Source: Unio delphinus
Taxonomy: Eukaryota; Mollusca; Bivalvia; Unionida; Unionidae
Length of the DNA stretch: 64,000 nucleotides
NCBI GenBank assembly: GCA_029339505.1
Contig: JAQISU010000233.1
Span: forward strand, 3,582,001-3,646,000
Direction of reading: 5' to 3'
Program-made: the position numbers and the translations under genes
The notes under the pieces: model-generated
What the model was told of the DNA's origin: nothing
The model's input: the letters and a program-made list of their open reading frames with translations, nothing else
Database searches by the model: none
Shown: positions 32,026-45,340 of the stretch, piece by piece
Numbering within the stretch: position 1 is the first letter of the stretch
Layout of the letters: each line of letters begins with the position of its first letter

Positions 32026-33816
32026 TTCTTGATCTAGGGATATAAACGCACATGATAATTGTTTTTGTTCTATATAGTCACATATGTTTCTTATAAGGTG
32101 ACCGTTGTCAAAAATAGATCGACCTTTAACTCCACATGTTTGATCCATGTGTATTATTTTGGACATGACATTTCCAAGTCTATTAGTAATAATCTTTGAT
32201 AAAATTTTGTAATCCACATTTAATAGGGAGATAGGTCTCCAATTTTTCATATTGTTTGAATTTTGAGGATCCTTACATAATAAAGTAATATAGGATATTT
32301 TTTTGTGAATCGGACATAGTGTTCCATTCAAAGATTAAATTTTATAAGCGGACTAGTGTGTCGCCTAAATATTCAAAGAACGTGACGTAAAATTCTTTTG
32401 TGAGACCGTCAGGTCCTGGTAATTTATTTGGTTTCATCATATTTAAAGATTTCAAAATTTCTGTTTTAGTAATTAGGTCTAGTAAGGAATTGATTGTCTT
32501 CAGCGTTTAACTGAGGCAATCCAGTTAAAAATTCTTTAAATAATTCTTCATCAATAGGTTCGGAGGTAAATAAATTTGAATAAAACTTTTCAAAGCATTT
32601 TAAAATATCAGCACTAGAATTATAGGTCACGTTATTATATTCAATTTCAGTAATGGTTTTCTGGGAACCCTTTTTATTTTCTAATTGAAAAAAGAATTGG
32701 CTCGGTTTTTCATTGTTGTCTAAAATTTTTGCTTTACTTCTAATTACTGATCCTATATATTTTTCATTTTGCAATTCTTTGATGGCCATCCGGAGTTCTT
32801 GTAGTTGTAAGAAAAGTTCTTATTTATTAGTTGAATCATAATTTTGTCTTAGATATTGGTATTTTCTTTTCAAAGATTTAATTTCAAGGTTTTTCATTTT
32901 TGAGAGTTCTTTCGAATATCGGACAATCTCTTCTTTAAATTTGAGTTTTAGCTCATCCCAATATTCTAACGTGAGGTTATGATGTTTTAGTTCTCTCTGA
33001 ATTTATTCCGTAATAAGCATTTTTAATGTGGTGTGGTTTAAAAGCGAGTTGTTGCATTTCCAGTATCCAGTACCATAGGATATTAATGAGTTGGAAGTTA
33101 TACTTAAAATTACTGCATCATGATCAGATTGAGTGAAGTTTACAATTGTCGAATTAAGGATGAAATCTGCTATGTTTTTAGAAACATATATTCGGTCTAG
33201 CCTGCTTGCTAAAAGTGGTAATGAGGGGTCTAGTGTGTTTCTATACCATGTGTACCTTTTTGCTGAGGGGTTCAATTTACGAAAAGTATCGATTAATTTA
33301 AAATTGGATATAAGAGATCTTAATGCTTGGATGGACTTATCGCTGTAATTAGTGAGATTATGTTGACCAGTTAAAAATGTGAATAACGAATTAAAAAATT
33401 CGCTTTTTTCCGAATCGGGAATAGGGCCATATATATTTAAGGCACGGTATGGTATATTATTGCACTGGAAGTCAGCGCAGATTATTCTACCATCATGATC
33501 AGTTTCATATTTAAGGAAAGTTATATTAGGATTAAAATTAATAATAGCGACACCAGATGAACGACTCGAGCCAAAACTCCATATTGCATCACAACATTTT
33601 AATTTATTCTGAATTTTTGAAGTAAGGGTTCTATTTTCTACATGAGTTTCTTGTAAAAAAAACAACAAGGTCAATATGATAAGAAGATACCAAGTTTCTA
33701 ATCTCGTATAGTTTTTGATCTGTGTTAGCTCGAAGGCCATTTATATTTAATGTAAGGATATTAATTTTACTCATTTGTTTGTTATTGGAGTGGCATGTCC
33801 AGAATAAGTTAAACAT
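32026..33816 (-). pseudogene. LINE A ORF2, endonuclease to mid-RT, broken (junction copy)
   Basis: From 33816: the start region, the frameshift near 33656, the endonuclease, a nonsense codon at 33000-33002 (new in this unit), the linker with a nonsense near 32819, and the frameshift near 32470 (one extra T compared with LINE B). The RT entry follows, then NWRPISLLNVDYK and CGVKGRSIFDN. The last LINE residues are FISLDQE, after which the reading enters intron sequence. The catalytic YADD block is absent. Confidence 0.88.
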
Positions 33817-34247
33817 CGTTCATACATCTAAGACATAACTGCTGCGCATTTTGGTGTACGAGGCAAGTCAGTCTGAGCTGAGATGAGTAGAGTTCAATGT
33901 ATATGTAGATACTTTTCATTACCAGAACTTACTTATAAAATAATAACAAAGTAGGGGAGGGTGTATAGTTAAGGGTTAAAAATAATTGATGAAAAGAAAT
34001 AAAATTCTACATATGTTATATATGTTATGAAAAGAATAAAATTGATATTTTAAAGATAATGACATATTATAATGAATTGAAATAAATGAACCTAATAGGA
34101 ATGAAAAATAACTTATCTCCTTTAATCCGTTTGGCGTATTCATTGTCTGTTTTCCTGTCCTTATATATATCCGTTCCATTGTATATCCTTCATTGTCCGT
34201 GGTCGTTCTAGATTGTTTAGCATATATTTCACAACTTGATGTTAACT

Positions 34248-35207
34248 TTACACTTCCATATTTGAATCTTCTTCTGCTCTAAATTTCTTTGTTCTCTTGG
34301 AGGATACATCTTGCCATGTTCCTGTTTCTATGTCAAACAATTCCCTCTTATCTGATGCTCTGGAGGGACTAGGATTCTCTTCTGTTTGATCTACTTCTTC
34401 AGTAATTTTTTCTTCTGCTATTGCTTCAACGTTTGCTGGTGACACGGCTTTGGTTTTGGTGGGTACCTCCTCCTGTGCCACTTGTAAGGTTTCTGATGGG
34501 GTGGAAGTACTGGGGTGATCGGTTGTGCTGTTCCCCGCTGACGAACAAGCTTCTGGAGTTGAAGAATTCTTAGCTTTTGTCTGTCTTGAAGTTTGTGGTG
34601 CAGGTGATTGAGGGGTTATCCGTTGGTTGCTTGCAACTGAAGCATAACTTATCCCCTTGTCTGGACAATCTTTCCTTAAGTGTCCGGATTGACGGCATCT
34701 TAGACAGATTGGGGGTCTCCCTTTCATCGTTATCAGCATACCGAACATTCCTAGGGATACAATATGAGGGATGTTTCTTCTATCGAATTCCGTCGTTCTG
34801 AGCTTGACAATTCTGGTTCCATTTTCCATCATCGTGTTTTGACTTATGATTGTTTTGTCTCTGGTTATCTCCAGGACTTCACCATACTCTTTTAATACGT
34901 CCTTAATGATAAGGTCATCTACGAACAATGGTAGCCAGTGTACTCGAAGATCAATTATTAGCCTTGCTATATAGCTTATACCGTCTCCGGCAACATCTTT
35001 CGCTTTCTCTTGGGATTTTAACACTGCGTGCCATGGGGCATTCTCCCCTTCTCTGTATAGTCCTTCCATGTCTGAGGTATCTACACCGGCAGTCGTAAGT
35101 TTCCTGAGTGCTTCCTCACGAGACATTCTTCCATCTACTCTGATGGTCCTTAGGTAGATGTCAGACTTGACATATCTGGACAAATTAACTTCTACGTGAC
35201 GGTACAT
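34248..35207 (-). CDS. LINE A ORF1 protein, unit 2 copy (319 aa)
   Basis: Identical in length and zinc-knuckle positions to the frame at 1671-2630, with Gly instead of Trp at about residue 223 (a C/A difference in GTTCCCCGCTG against GTTCCACGCTG). Confidence 0.8.
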   Translation of the reverse strand: MYRHVEVNLSRYVKSDIYLRTIRVDGRMSREEALRKLTTAGVDTSDMEGLYREGENAPWHAVLKSQEKAKDVAGDGISYIARLIIDLRVHWLPLFVDDLIIKDVLKEYGEVLEITRDKTIISQNTMMENGTRIVKLRTTEFDRRNIPHIVSLGMFGMLITMKGRPPICLRCRQSGHLRKDCPDKGISYASVASNQRITPQSPAPQTSRQTKAKNSSTPEACSSAGNSTTDHPSTSTPSETLQVAQEEVPTKTKAVSPANVEAIAEEKITEEVDQTEENPSPSRASDKRELFDIETGTWQDVSSKRTKKFRAEEDSNMEV

Positions 35208-35263
35208 CTTGAAACAGAACTCTAAATTTAAAATAACTATTGTGATTTTTTTCTCTCTCTTTT

Positions 35264-35286
35264 GGGGAAACCTCCTAGATGATCAT
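35264..35286 (-). other. U1-like fragment at the LINE A 5' end, unit 2
   Basis: Identical to 2687-2709. Confidence 0.45.
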
Positions 35287-35289
35287 TAT

Positions 35290-35547
35290 ACTATAAATAG
35301 TATAATGGTGTGCTTATTGGTCCTTATAGCATAGCATGGTCAGTAGTTTCAGAGAATAACATATTATTCAAGCGTTAAAGTCAATTCTGATAAAACCGAT
35401 GAAAACAAAACAAAAAATTTTATTCACAAATTGTACTATTTTGTTCTTTAAAGAGTTTTCTTGCTTATGAAATAAATAGAGAAACAAACTTTGTACATGT
35501 ATGAAAGACAGACATACTCATTCTTGTCGAACTTTTCTGATTATATA
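35290..35547 (+). repeat. Inverted repeat, arm 1, unit 2
   Basis: Its partner arm is at 47975-48227. Confidence 0.85.
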
Positions 35548-37282
35548 ACGGCAGTTGTACTATAACAAATCATAAAAGATGTAATTTAGACCTTAACCTA
35601 ATTAAAAGTATTCAAGGTACACATTGGGGTGCCTGTCAAAAAACAATAATTACTCTCTATAGATCACTTATTCAATCTAAGATTGAGTATGGGTGTCAGA
35701 TTTATGCTACGGCATCATCTACACTACTAAATAAAATTATACAAGTACAGAGAAAAGCTCTTCTTAAAGCAACTGGAGCATTACCGTCTACATCCACAGA
35801 GGAGTTACAGGTCTTGGCAGGTGAACTTCCACTTTATTTGAGAAGACAAGAGGTCATGTTAAGATATGTTGCTCGTTTGTCAGCTCATAAGGAAACACAC
35901 CCCACATTGCAGATTATTAAAAAATGCAATAAACCCCTAATAAAACGAGGTAAATATTCTAATTCATGTGGTAAGCAAATAAATACTATAAAAACTAAAC
36001 TCCCTGTGGATATATTTCAAGTATAAAAAATTACACCTCCAATTATAATTCCATGGAGACTTAATCATATATATGTAGATCTCTCCCTGCTAAATCAAGG
36101 TAATAAAATACAGAACCCACATTTTCTGAAAATGATTATAAATGAAAAGTTAAATAATAAATATAAAAATCATTTAAAAATTTATACTGATGGTTCTAAA
36201 ACAACTGATCCTACAAGAACAGCAGCAGCATGGGTCATACCTAATTTACAAATAAATGAAGGTAAACGCTTACCAGATTATTTTTCTATATATAGTGTTG
36301 AATTCTGGGCTATACTACAAGCCCTTATGTGGATTCAACAAAATAAACCATCAAAAGCTTTAATTGTAAGTGACTCACTTAGTGTTCTCAAAACTATTAA
36401 TAATAAATAATAACTCCAATAGTAGGAAAAACTTTCTGTATCAATTACAATATCAAATAACTAAACTTAAAACGCAAAACATTATAGTAGACTTTCTATG
36501 GGTACCTTCACACATAGGTGTAAAGGGAAATGAATTAGCTGATCAGTTAGCTAATAATAAACTAAATGAATTAAATTATGACCCATTGCAGTATAGTCAT
36601 ACTGAAATGTATAGGTTAATATATAACATGATAAATACCATCTGGCAAAATACCTGGAGCTCATCCAATAAAGGGAGAATACTGCATAATATCATCAAAA
36701 CTGTTAAAAGAACAGCATTAATATTAGGTAATACGAGGAGGGAACAAATTAAAATGAATAGGATAATGATAGGAAAAACAAAGCTGGCTAACAGATTTGG
36801 TAAATACATAGGAACATTCCCACATAATATTAACTGCTTTAAATGTAAACAACCAGAAGATTTAGACCATATATTCAATAAATGCACAAAGAATATTATT
36901 TACAGAAATAAACTTAAAAATAAATTAAAATTAGGGAAATCAATAAATGTATATCCAAAAATGCTTAATTTAACTCAACCTAATATACAATTAACTGCAA
37001 AAAACATAATTGATTTTCTTATAAACTCCAACTTAATTGACAAAATATAACATTATCATGCAATAATTAGGATAGGAATCAATTATTATTAACATCATAA
37101 ATATAAAATAAGTTTATTAATAATAAATAATTAATTAATAGATAAGGTTCAAAACTAGCCTGTGACTCTGCTGAAGTGGTGATATGATCGGGTGTAGATA
37201 CTGAGTTCTTAAAGAACTTATACGGGCCTTGCGAGTTTACACTCACTCATAATCATCATTATAGCAGAGATCATCGCTGTAT

Positions 37283-37350
<68 letters not shown>

Positions 37351-37801
37351 AAATTAAATTAATTTACTAGGATTTTATTATTATTAATATTAAAAATAAT
37401 TCTATTAATAATAACTAATTACTTAACAATAGTTAAAATTAGCCTGTGACTCTGTTGGAGTGGTGATGTGAGTGGGTGTAGATACTGAGTTCATAAAGAA
37501 CTTATACGCGTCTTGCGAGTTTACACTCACTCATAATCATGGTTCTAGCAGAGATCACCGCTATATAGAATATATTGACATACAAAATTAAATTAATCGG
37601 CTAGGATTCTATTACTATTATTTTAAATAAATCTATTAATAATAACTAATTACTTAAAAAATTAGTTTAAAATTAGCCTGTGACTCTGTTGGAGCTGTAA
37701 TCTGGGTGGGTGTTGATAAATGAGTATCATACGCGACTTGCGAGTCTACACTTACTCATGATTATGGTCTTGACAGAGATTACCGCTATATAGGTTTAAT
37801 A
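35548..37801 (+). mobile_element. LINE E, unit 2
   Basis: Hairpin repeats are at 37158-37283, 37442-37567 and 37676-37791; the (TA)n at 37286-37348 is shorter than in unit 1. Confidence 0.75.
35556..37050 (+). pseudogene. LINE E RNase H-region pseudogene, unit 2
   Basis: It has the same nonsense codon (36024-36026) and the same RNase H frameshift as unit 1, so both lesions predate the duplication. Confidence 0.85.
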
Positions 37802-38057
37802 TATAATTAATAAGTGTAGTCTGAGAAAAACCTCCATATAAGCACCACCCTCTTTTCTGTCAGAATAAAAGCTAATGGCACTTAACATCCAAAATTATTT
37901 GATAAACCTTGAACTGGACTTCAATGGAAGTGGAAATTGCATGGACAATATTCGAGGGATAACAAATGGAACAGTTGATGCTATCACTGACAACAGAGGA
38001 AACGTGGAGAACCAGACTACAGAACAGCCCTTCTCAGGGTTATTTTCTTAGGGCTAA

Positions 38058-38206
38058 TTAATGTTAATGTTGATGTTAATGTTAATGTTGATATTGGTGT
38101 TAATGTTAATGTTGATGTTAATGTTGATGTTTGTATTAATATTAATGTTAATGATGTTAGTGTTGATGTTGATGTTGATACTAATACTAATGTTAATTGT
38201 TAATTG
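38058..38206 (+). repeat. GTTAAT/GTTGAT minisatellite, unit 2
   Basis: Same length and order as at 5497-5645. Confidence 0.9.
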
Positions 38207-38280
38207 TTATTGTGTTGTACTGTTGTAATTGTCTTGTATTGTTACTATTTCCTACCCTTTGTGACTCTTGGGAATAGGGG

Positions 38281-38666
38281 AAGGCTAGTGAAACAGTTTG
38301 GACACAGGCTCTTTTCTATATAGAAATCGCCTGGATTGGTGTACGCACATGTATACAGCCTGGTATACCTCTGTGCCTACGCATAAGTATACAATCAGGT
38401 ATACCTCTGTGCCAAAACCAATCAGTCTCTCTGGGAAGCTGGTGTTGACCCTTTTCCCTCTTCTATTTCTAAAATCTATGTCCTTGTATATGTTTAATGT
38501 TTTTTCTATAGATAGAGAATTCTCAAACTCGATTGGTAACAGAGAATTCCATTTGAACAACCAAACATCAATCTCGAATATGGCATTTTCGGCTCACACC
38601 CAACCAAATCTACAACTTAAAACAACCTACCGAGAACAAACTTTCATAGTCACTCTGACACACTAG
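38281..38666 (-). pseudogene. Possible LINE C-terminal remnant, unit 2 (tentative)
   Basis: Copy of 5720-6105, unchanged as far as I can see. Confidence 0.25.
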
Positions 38667-39401
38667 TGTAGGTATTTTGTTTTTTCCTAGGGTGAATTTC
38701 CCTCTTCGAGAAGGGATTTTTGCCGGTAGGATGGTGGAGATTGTATAGTACACTATGTACTTACTTAGGGGCATAGTGATAAGTGATAGGAAATTCGTAA
38801 CTTATATAGCTTGACTCAATTACACAGGTGACTTACACATAATTGGTATAGGGCATCCATTAGAAAAACTGGATTATAATTGAAAGAAATAAAAAAGGGA
38901 TTGCAACCTCATAGACACATGTGCATACACACATTATGACCCTATTAGGATCTATAAGGTAGTCTTAATCCAGGACTATCAGACCCCCGCAACACAATGT
39001 TGCAATAGTAATGAAATACAATAAATAACATTAAAACGACACACAACACAACATAATATAGCACTTCCACTTTTTATACATGTCTTATGGGGTTGCAAGT
39101 ATAATAATAAGGGTGTGGTACTTTTTGGCTCCTCGTGTTTGTTTGTTTTTGGGTCCGGTTGTGCGTTCGGCTGCCTTTGCGTGCAAGACGATGATGAATT
39201 AATTTCCAGGACCTCTTCCTGACTGACTGTCGACGAAGTTGATGGGGGTAGGTGCGGATGGGACTTGCCTACCTACCCCAGGGCTTCCATTTATACCGAT
39301 AGTTACTTTTTAGTAATTCGGTATAACGCCCAAATTGATAAGTGTACTAATGTACACGTGTATAAAGGTAAATAAATGTTCAGCGATATGCTGGATATAA
39401 A

Positions 39402-39441
39402 AGTTGCCCATATGCCCCTAGTGGGCGGAGGCAACTATAAA
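39402..39441 (+). promoter_or_regulatory. Candidate U1 promoter palindrome and TATA-like box, unit 2
   Basis: Same bases and spacing to the U1 start (39468) as in unit 1. Confidence 0.35.
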
Positions 39442-39467
39442 ACACCAATTAGTAGTAGTAACAAATC

Positions 39468-39512
39468 ATACTTACCTGGTTAAGGAGATACCGTGATCAT
39501 CCAGGCGGTTCT
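39468..39512 (+). pseudogene. RNU1: U1 snRNA 5' part (nt 1-45), unit 2
   Basis: Begins ATACTTACCTGG; identical to 6907-6951. Confidence 0.9.
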
Positions 39513-39968
39513 TCTTATTTTTCTTCTTCTTCTTGTCCTTCGGCTTCGGTCGAAAAAAATGCCCCGCTGTGTGCAAGTAGTAATTCAGAAGAGTATAATT
39601 AACACACAGATAAAAGACTATGCAGAAAAACAGTTTCAACTGTTAAACTTCAAGGTTAAGCATGAAATTGTTCAACATTTTCAAACAAATATGGTTGATG
39701 TATATATACTGTTCATTTACTTCGACTGCACTTTTAAATAATGCAACCCTTCCTATCTATATTATAATTCAATTAATATTTATGTTCCTGTTAATTTTAC
39801 TGACATCATAAATTTGTTCTTGTTTTTAGTAAAATACAAAAACATATATTTAGAATTTAGTTGTGAATACATTATTGAACGGCATGATAGCTTCTGGGTG
39901 TCACGACAAAACAAATTCTACCTATAGCTAATTTTACGGATCAATTGTTTTTTTTAATTTGATTTATA
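39507..39968 (+). repeat. ~450-bp repeat, copy 1, unit 2
   Basis: Matches 6946-7407 throughout. Confidence 0.85.
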
Positions 39969-40091
39969 AGGGGTTAGCGCGAACGCAGACCCCACACTAA
40001 GAAATTACGTTCCCGAGTCACCCACATTTGGGGTGATCGCAAGGGTCAGCCCGACCGAAGTGCAATGGAAAGGCCTCACCTTGGGAGAACC
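39969..40091 (-). pseudogene. RNU1: U1 snRNA 3' part abutting LINE B, unit 2
   Basis: The junction with the LINE poly(A) falls at the same U1 base (nt 40). The T run is one base longer than in unit 1. Confidence 0.93.
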
Positions 40092-40241
40092 TTTTTTTTT
40101 GTTTTTCATAACGTCTTTATTCAATATTTACATATTAAAATATACAAGTGATGTTGATTCTCCCATATGCACCCATACTAGATTCTCCGGTCGCCCATGC
40201 ACGCATTTTCACAAACAGATACATATATACGGTACATACAA

Positions 40242-40339
<98 letters not shown>

Positions 40340-43306
40340 TGCTCTAGCAAGGGGCTCGAATTTTGAATTCCATAAGAAGGTGAAGATATTTCTATTTATT
40401 AAAATTTCATAGTGTTTAGGTAGATCCGTCACGGTTGCAGTATACCAGATTTTGCTGCAAGCTAAAAGATTAATAACGTGCGACTTAGAAATAAGAGGTA
40501 AATTTCTACGTTTCCATAGTAATAGTGTATTCGTAAGTTTAGTAACATTTTTGTTCCAGTGATCATCGTTACTTAAATTGTTGCCAAAATGAAAACCTAC
40601 AATTTGTTTCCGTCAATCCAAGAAATGCCAAAAGGGTGATCACTGCGGTTACGCTATTTTCCCATGAACATACCGTTTGATTTGCTGTAATTTATCTTAG
40701 CGCCAGAAGTACGATCGTACATACGAGACCAAAATAAATACCGTTCGATCGATTTATCCGTGCAACAGAAACCTGTACTATCATCCGCATAAAGGGAGAT
40801 CTTACAGGCCTCTGTTGCCCCTTGCACTTGAATACCTATAATTTCTGGGTCGTTTCGAATTTTAATTGCAAAAGGCTCGTACACTATTATATATAAAAGG
40901 GGGGAGAGACTGCAACCTTGACGGACTCCTCTTGAAATGAAAAAGGGGGCCGAAATAAAATTATTAACTATAACTGATGAACTAATATCAGTATAGAAAA
41001 TTGAAATCCAATTAATAAAATCAGGGTGAAACCCAAAAGACTCCAATGTTTTTAACATAAATTTTTAATTTACCCTATCGAATGCCTTTTCTTGATCTAA
41101 CGATATAAATGCACATGATAATTCTTTTTGTTCTATAAAATCACAAATATTTCGTATAAGGTGACCATTATCAAAAATAGATAGACCCTTAACTCCACAT
41201 GTTTGATCTATGTGTATTATTTTGGACATAACATGTCCAAGTCTATTAGTGATAATTTTAGATAAAATTTTGTAGTCTAAATTTAATAGGGAGATAGGTC
41301 TCCAATTTTTCATATTGTTTGAATTTTGAGGATCCTTACATAATAAAGTAATATAGGATATTTTTTTGTGAATCGGACATAGTGTTCCATTCAAAGATTA
41401 AATTGTATAAGCGGATTAGTGTGTCGCCTAAATATTCAAAGAACGTGACGTAAAATTATTTTGTGAGACCGTCAGGTCCTGGTGATTTATTTGGTTTCAT
41501 CATATTTAAAGATTTCAAAATTTCTGTTTTAGTAATAGGTCTAGTAAGGAATTGATTGTCTTCAGCGTTTAACTGAGGCAATCCAGTTAAAAATTCTTTA
41601 AATAATTCTTCATCAATAGGTTCGGAGGTAAATAAATTTGAATAAAACTTTTCAAAGCATTTTAAAATATCAGCACTAGAATTATAGGTCACGTTATTAT
41701 ATTCAATTTCAGTAATGGTTTTCTGGGAATCCTTTTTATTTTCTGATTGAAAAAAGAATTGGCTCGGTTTTTCATTGTTGTCTAAAATTTTTGCTTTACT
41801 TCTAATTACTGATCCTATATATTTTTCATTTTGCAATTTTTTGATGGCCATCCGGAGTTCTTGTAGTTGTAAGAAAAGTTCTTCTTTATTAGTTGAATCA
41901 TATTTTTGTCTTAGATATTGGTATTTTCTTTTCAAAGATTTAATTTCAAGGTTTTTCATTTTTGAGAGTTCTTTCGAATATCGGACAATCTCTTCTTTAA
42001 ATTTGAGTTTTAGTTCATCCCAATATTCTAACGTGAGGTTATGATGTTTTAGTTCTCTCTGAATTAATTCCGTAATAAGCATTCTTAATGTGGTGTGGTT
42101 TAAAAGCGAGTTGTTGCATTTCCAGTATCCAGTACCATAGGATATTAATGAGTTGGAAGTTATACTTAAAATTACTGCATCATGATCAGATTGAGTGAAG
42201 TTTACAATTGTCGAATTAAGGATGAAATCTGCTATGTTTTTAGAAACATATATTCGGTCTAGCCTGCTTGCTAAAAGTGGTAATGAGGGGTCTAGTGTGT
42301 TTCTATACCATGTGTACCTTTTTGCTGAGGGGTTCAATTTACGAAAAGTATCGATTAATTTAAAATTGGATATAAGAGATCTTAATGCTTGGATGGACTT
42401 ATCGCTGTAATTAGTGAGATTATGTTGACCAGTTAAAAATGTGAATAACGAATTAAAAAATTCGCTTTTTTCCGAATCGGGAATAGGGCCATATATATTT
42501 AAGGCACGGTATGGTATATTATTGCACTGGAAGTCGGCGCAGATTATTCTACCATCATGATCAGTTTCATATTTAAGGAAAGTTATATTAGGATTAAAAT
42601 TAATAATAGCGACACCAGATGAACGACTCGAGCCAAAACTCCATATTGCATCACAACATTTTAATTTATTCTGAATTTTTGAAGTAAGGGTTCTTTTTTC
42701 TACATGAGTTTCTTGTACAAAAAACAAGGTCAATATGATAAGAAGATACCAAGTTTCTAATCTCGTATAGTTTTTGATCTGTGTTAGCTCGAAGGCCATT
42801 TATATTTAATGTAAGGATATTAATTTTACTCATTTGTTTGTTATTGGAGTGGCATGTCCAGAATAAGTTAAACATCGTTCATACATGTAAGACATAACTG
42901 CTACGCATTTTGGTGTACGAGGCAAGTCAGTCTGAGCTGAGATGAGTAGAGTTCAATGTATATGTAGATACTTTTCATTACCAGAACTGACTTATAAAAT
43001 AATAACAAAGTAGGGGAGGGTGTATAGTTAAGGGTTAAAAAATAATTGATGAAAAGAAATAAAATTCTACATATGTTATATATGTTTTGAAAAGAATAAA
43101 ATTGATATTTTAAAGATAATGACATATTATAATGAATTGAAATAAATGAACCTAATAGGAATGAAAAATAACTTATCTCCTTTAATCCGTTTGGCGTATT
43201 CATTGTCTGTTTTCCTGTCCTTATATATGTCCGTTCCATTGTATATCCTTCATTGTCCGTGGTCGTTCCAGATTGTTTAGCATATATTTCACAACTTGAT
43301 GTTAAC
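40092..43306 (-). mobile_element. LINE B, unit 2
   Basis: Same joins at both ends (U1 nt 40; GTTAAC at 43301-43306). The internal microsatellite at 40242-40338 is expanded. Confidence 0.88.
40345..42875 (-). pseudogene. LINE B ORF2 pseudogene, unit 2
   Basis: The same lesions as in unit 1 are present; YADD is at 40780-40791. A silent G/A difference is visible near 42535. Confidence 0.88.
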
Positions 43307-45340
43307 AAAATTTATACAAAAGCAAAAGAATACCGGAAAATAAAATTTCTGATTTTCTCAATAAAATAAATCTTCCTCTTATATCTAATGAAAGTAAAGA
43401 TTTATGTGACCAAAAGATAGAAATACATGAAATAGAAAAGGCCATAGATAAATTATCCAAAGGGAAAGCTCCTGGAATTGATGGCATTAGTGCTGAATTC
43501 TACAAAAAATTCAAAACACCTCTATTACCCATTTTGGAAAAATTATACAACAAAATATTCGAATCAGAAATAATGACAAACACAATGAGGACTGGAATTA
43601 TTACTTTATTATATAAAAATAAAGGTGAAATCACCGATTTGAGAAACTGGAGACCAATATCACTACTAAATATAGACTACAAAATTCTAAGTACAATTCT
43701 AGCAAATAGACTATCAAACACATTAAATGAAATAATTATGGGAAACCAATCATGTGGTGAAAAAGAAAGACAAATCTCAGATAACATTTTATCCATCAAA
43801 ACAACTATCGAGTATATGGAAACAAATCAACAAAATGGTGCTTTGATATTATTTGATCAAGAAAAGGCTTTTGACACAATAGAAATTAACTTCATAATTG
43901 AAACCTTAAAAAAGAATGGATTTGGCCCCAACTTTATTCAATGGATTAGTATCTTATACTACCAAATACAATCTAAAATCCAAATAAATGGAGCACATAC
44001 AGCTCCTTTCCCTGTCAGAAGATCTGTAAGTCAGGGATGCCCAATTTCGATGCTATTATACATCATTGGTATAGAAACTCTAAATAACACAATTCAAAAT
44101 GATGATATGATTTCGGGTGTTAAGATACCCAACTCATCGAAGGAGATTAAAACCTTTCTACATGCAGATGATATGACAAATTTTATAACAACTGAAATTT
44201 CTTATAATAATCTGATTAGACAATACACAAATTTCAGCCAGGCTTCTGGCTCGGAACTTAATAAAGAAAAAACTGAGATACTATTGATTGGAAATTGGAA
44301 ATATAGAAAATATCTTTCACTCCCTCATGAAAAAATAAAAACTAGTGTTAAAGTACTAGGTGTTTTCCTTGGAAAAATAATAAGACTTTAAATATAAAAC
44401 AAATGTTAAACAAAATTCAAAAGCATAAAAATATCTGGAACTCAAGAGAATTCCGTTTTATGGAAAAAATACATATAGCAAAAACATATTTATTCAACTC
44501 CATTTGGCATGAGTTTAATATAATTGATTTTGGTATCTTTCATTTTCAAAAAATAGAACAGTCAATATACAAATACTTTTGGAAAACTGTCCACAAATTG
44601 AAAAAAACCTCACTTCAACTTGATAAAATGAAAGGTGGACTAAATCTACCAAATCTCAGACTTAAACAAGAGTCCATTTACCTACACAGATTAAACTCTT
44701 TAGAATTTCCTATCAAACACCCATGGCAAGGAATTTATATTTATTGGTTTGGCTTTTCCTTGTCCCACAAAAAAGTATTTATAATAATAATAAACTTATG
44801 AAAACCTTAAACCCTCCTAATATGATGAGCAGACAAATTAAAACCATTCGATATTATAAAAATCAAAATATGGCATGGCAACTAAAAACACCTACGGAAA
44901 TATATAATGACATAAAAAATATAAAACCATCAAAACTAAGAATTGAAGTATTAAATCCAGCACTTAACTGGGAAACTATATGGAAAAATTGGTCAAAAAT
45001 TAGACAACCCCAAAAAGCTAATTTGATGTTTCAATATCTTCGTGATATCTGGTGGACTGGGGATGTAGCTTATAAAAGGAAGATTATTAGAAAACTCCCA
45101 AAATGTCCTTTATGTAAAAAATATGTTGATAGTAAAAACCACTTAATTTTAAAATGCAAAACTTTTAACTTGAAAAGGGAAATAATTATAAATAAAATTA
45201 ACAATCAAATGGATACTTTTAATAATAATATGCTATTGTATACTAACCAAATTGTAGATAAAGATCTATATAACGAGATTATAAAATACTTAATTGATAT
45301 AATTTCAACGAGGAATAAACAGACTTGGGTACTAGGATAA
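43307..45340 (+). pseudogene. LINE D ORF2 pseudogene, unit 2
   Basis: HADD lies at 44161-44172 and both frameshifts are shared with unit 1. One residue differs (Leu for His) in the last frame near 44936. Confidence 0.85.

Larger units (their letters stand above)
32026..35267 (-). mobile_element. LINE A at the unit 1/unit 2 junction
   Basis: Compared with the unit 1 element, its left (3') end is visible. LINE similarity to copy B starts at about 32026 (TTCTTGATCTA), in the middle of RT just before the AFDRV block, with no poly(A). To the left is CDC5L intron 3. The ORF1-ORF2 spacer includes 31 bp (near 33910) that unit 1 lacks but LINE B has. Confidence 0.88.

Noticed and set aside
40135..40432. 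Long frames of alternating Ile and Tyr
   Set aside because: They are translations of the (TA)n microsatellite.
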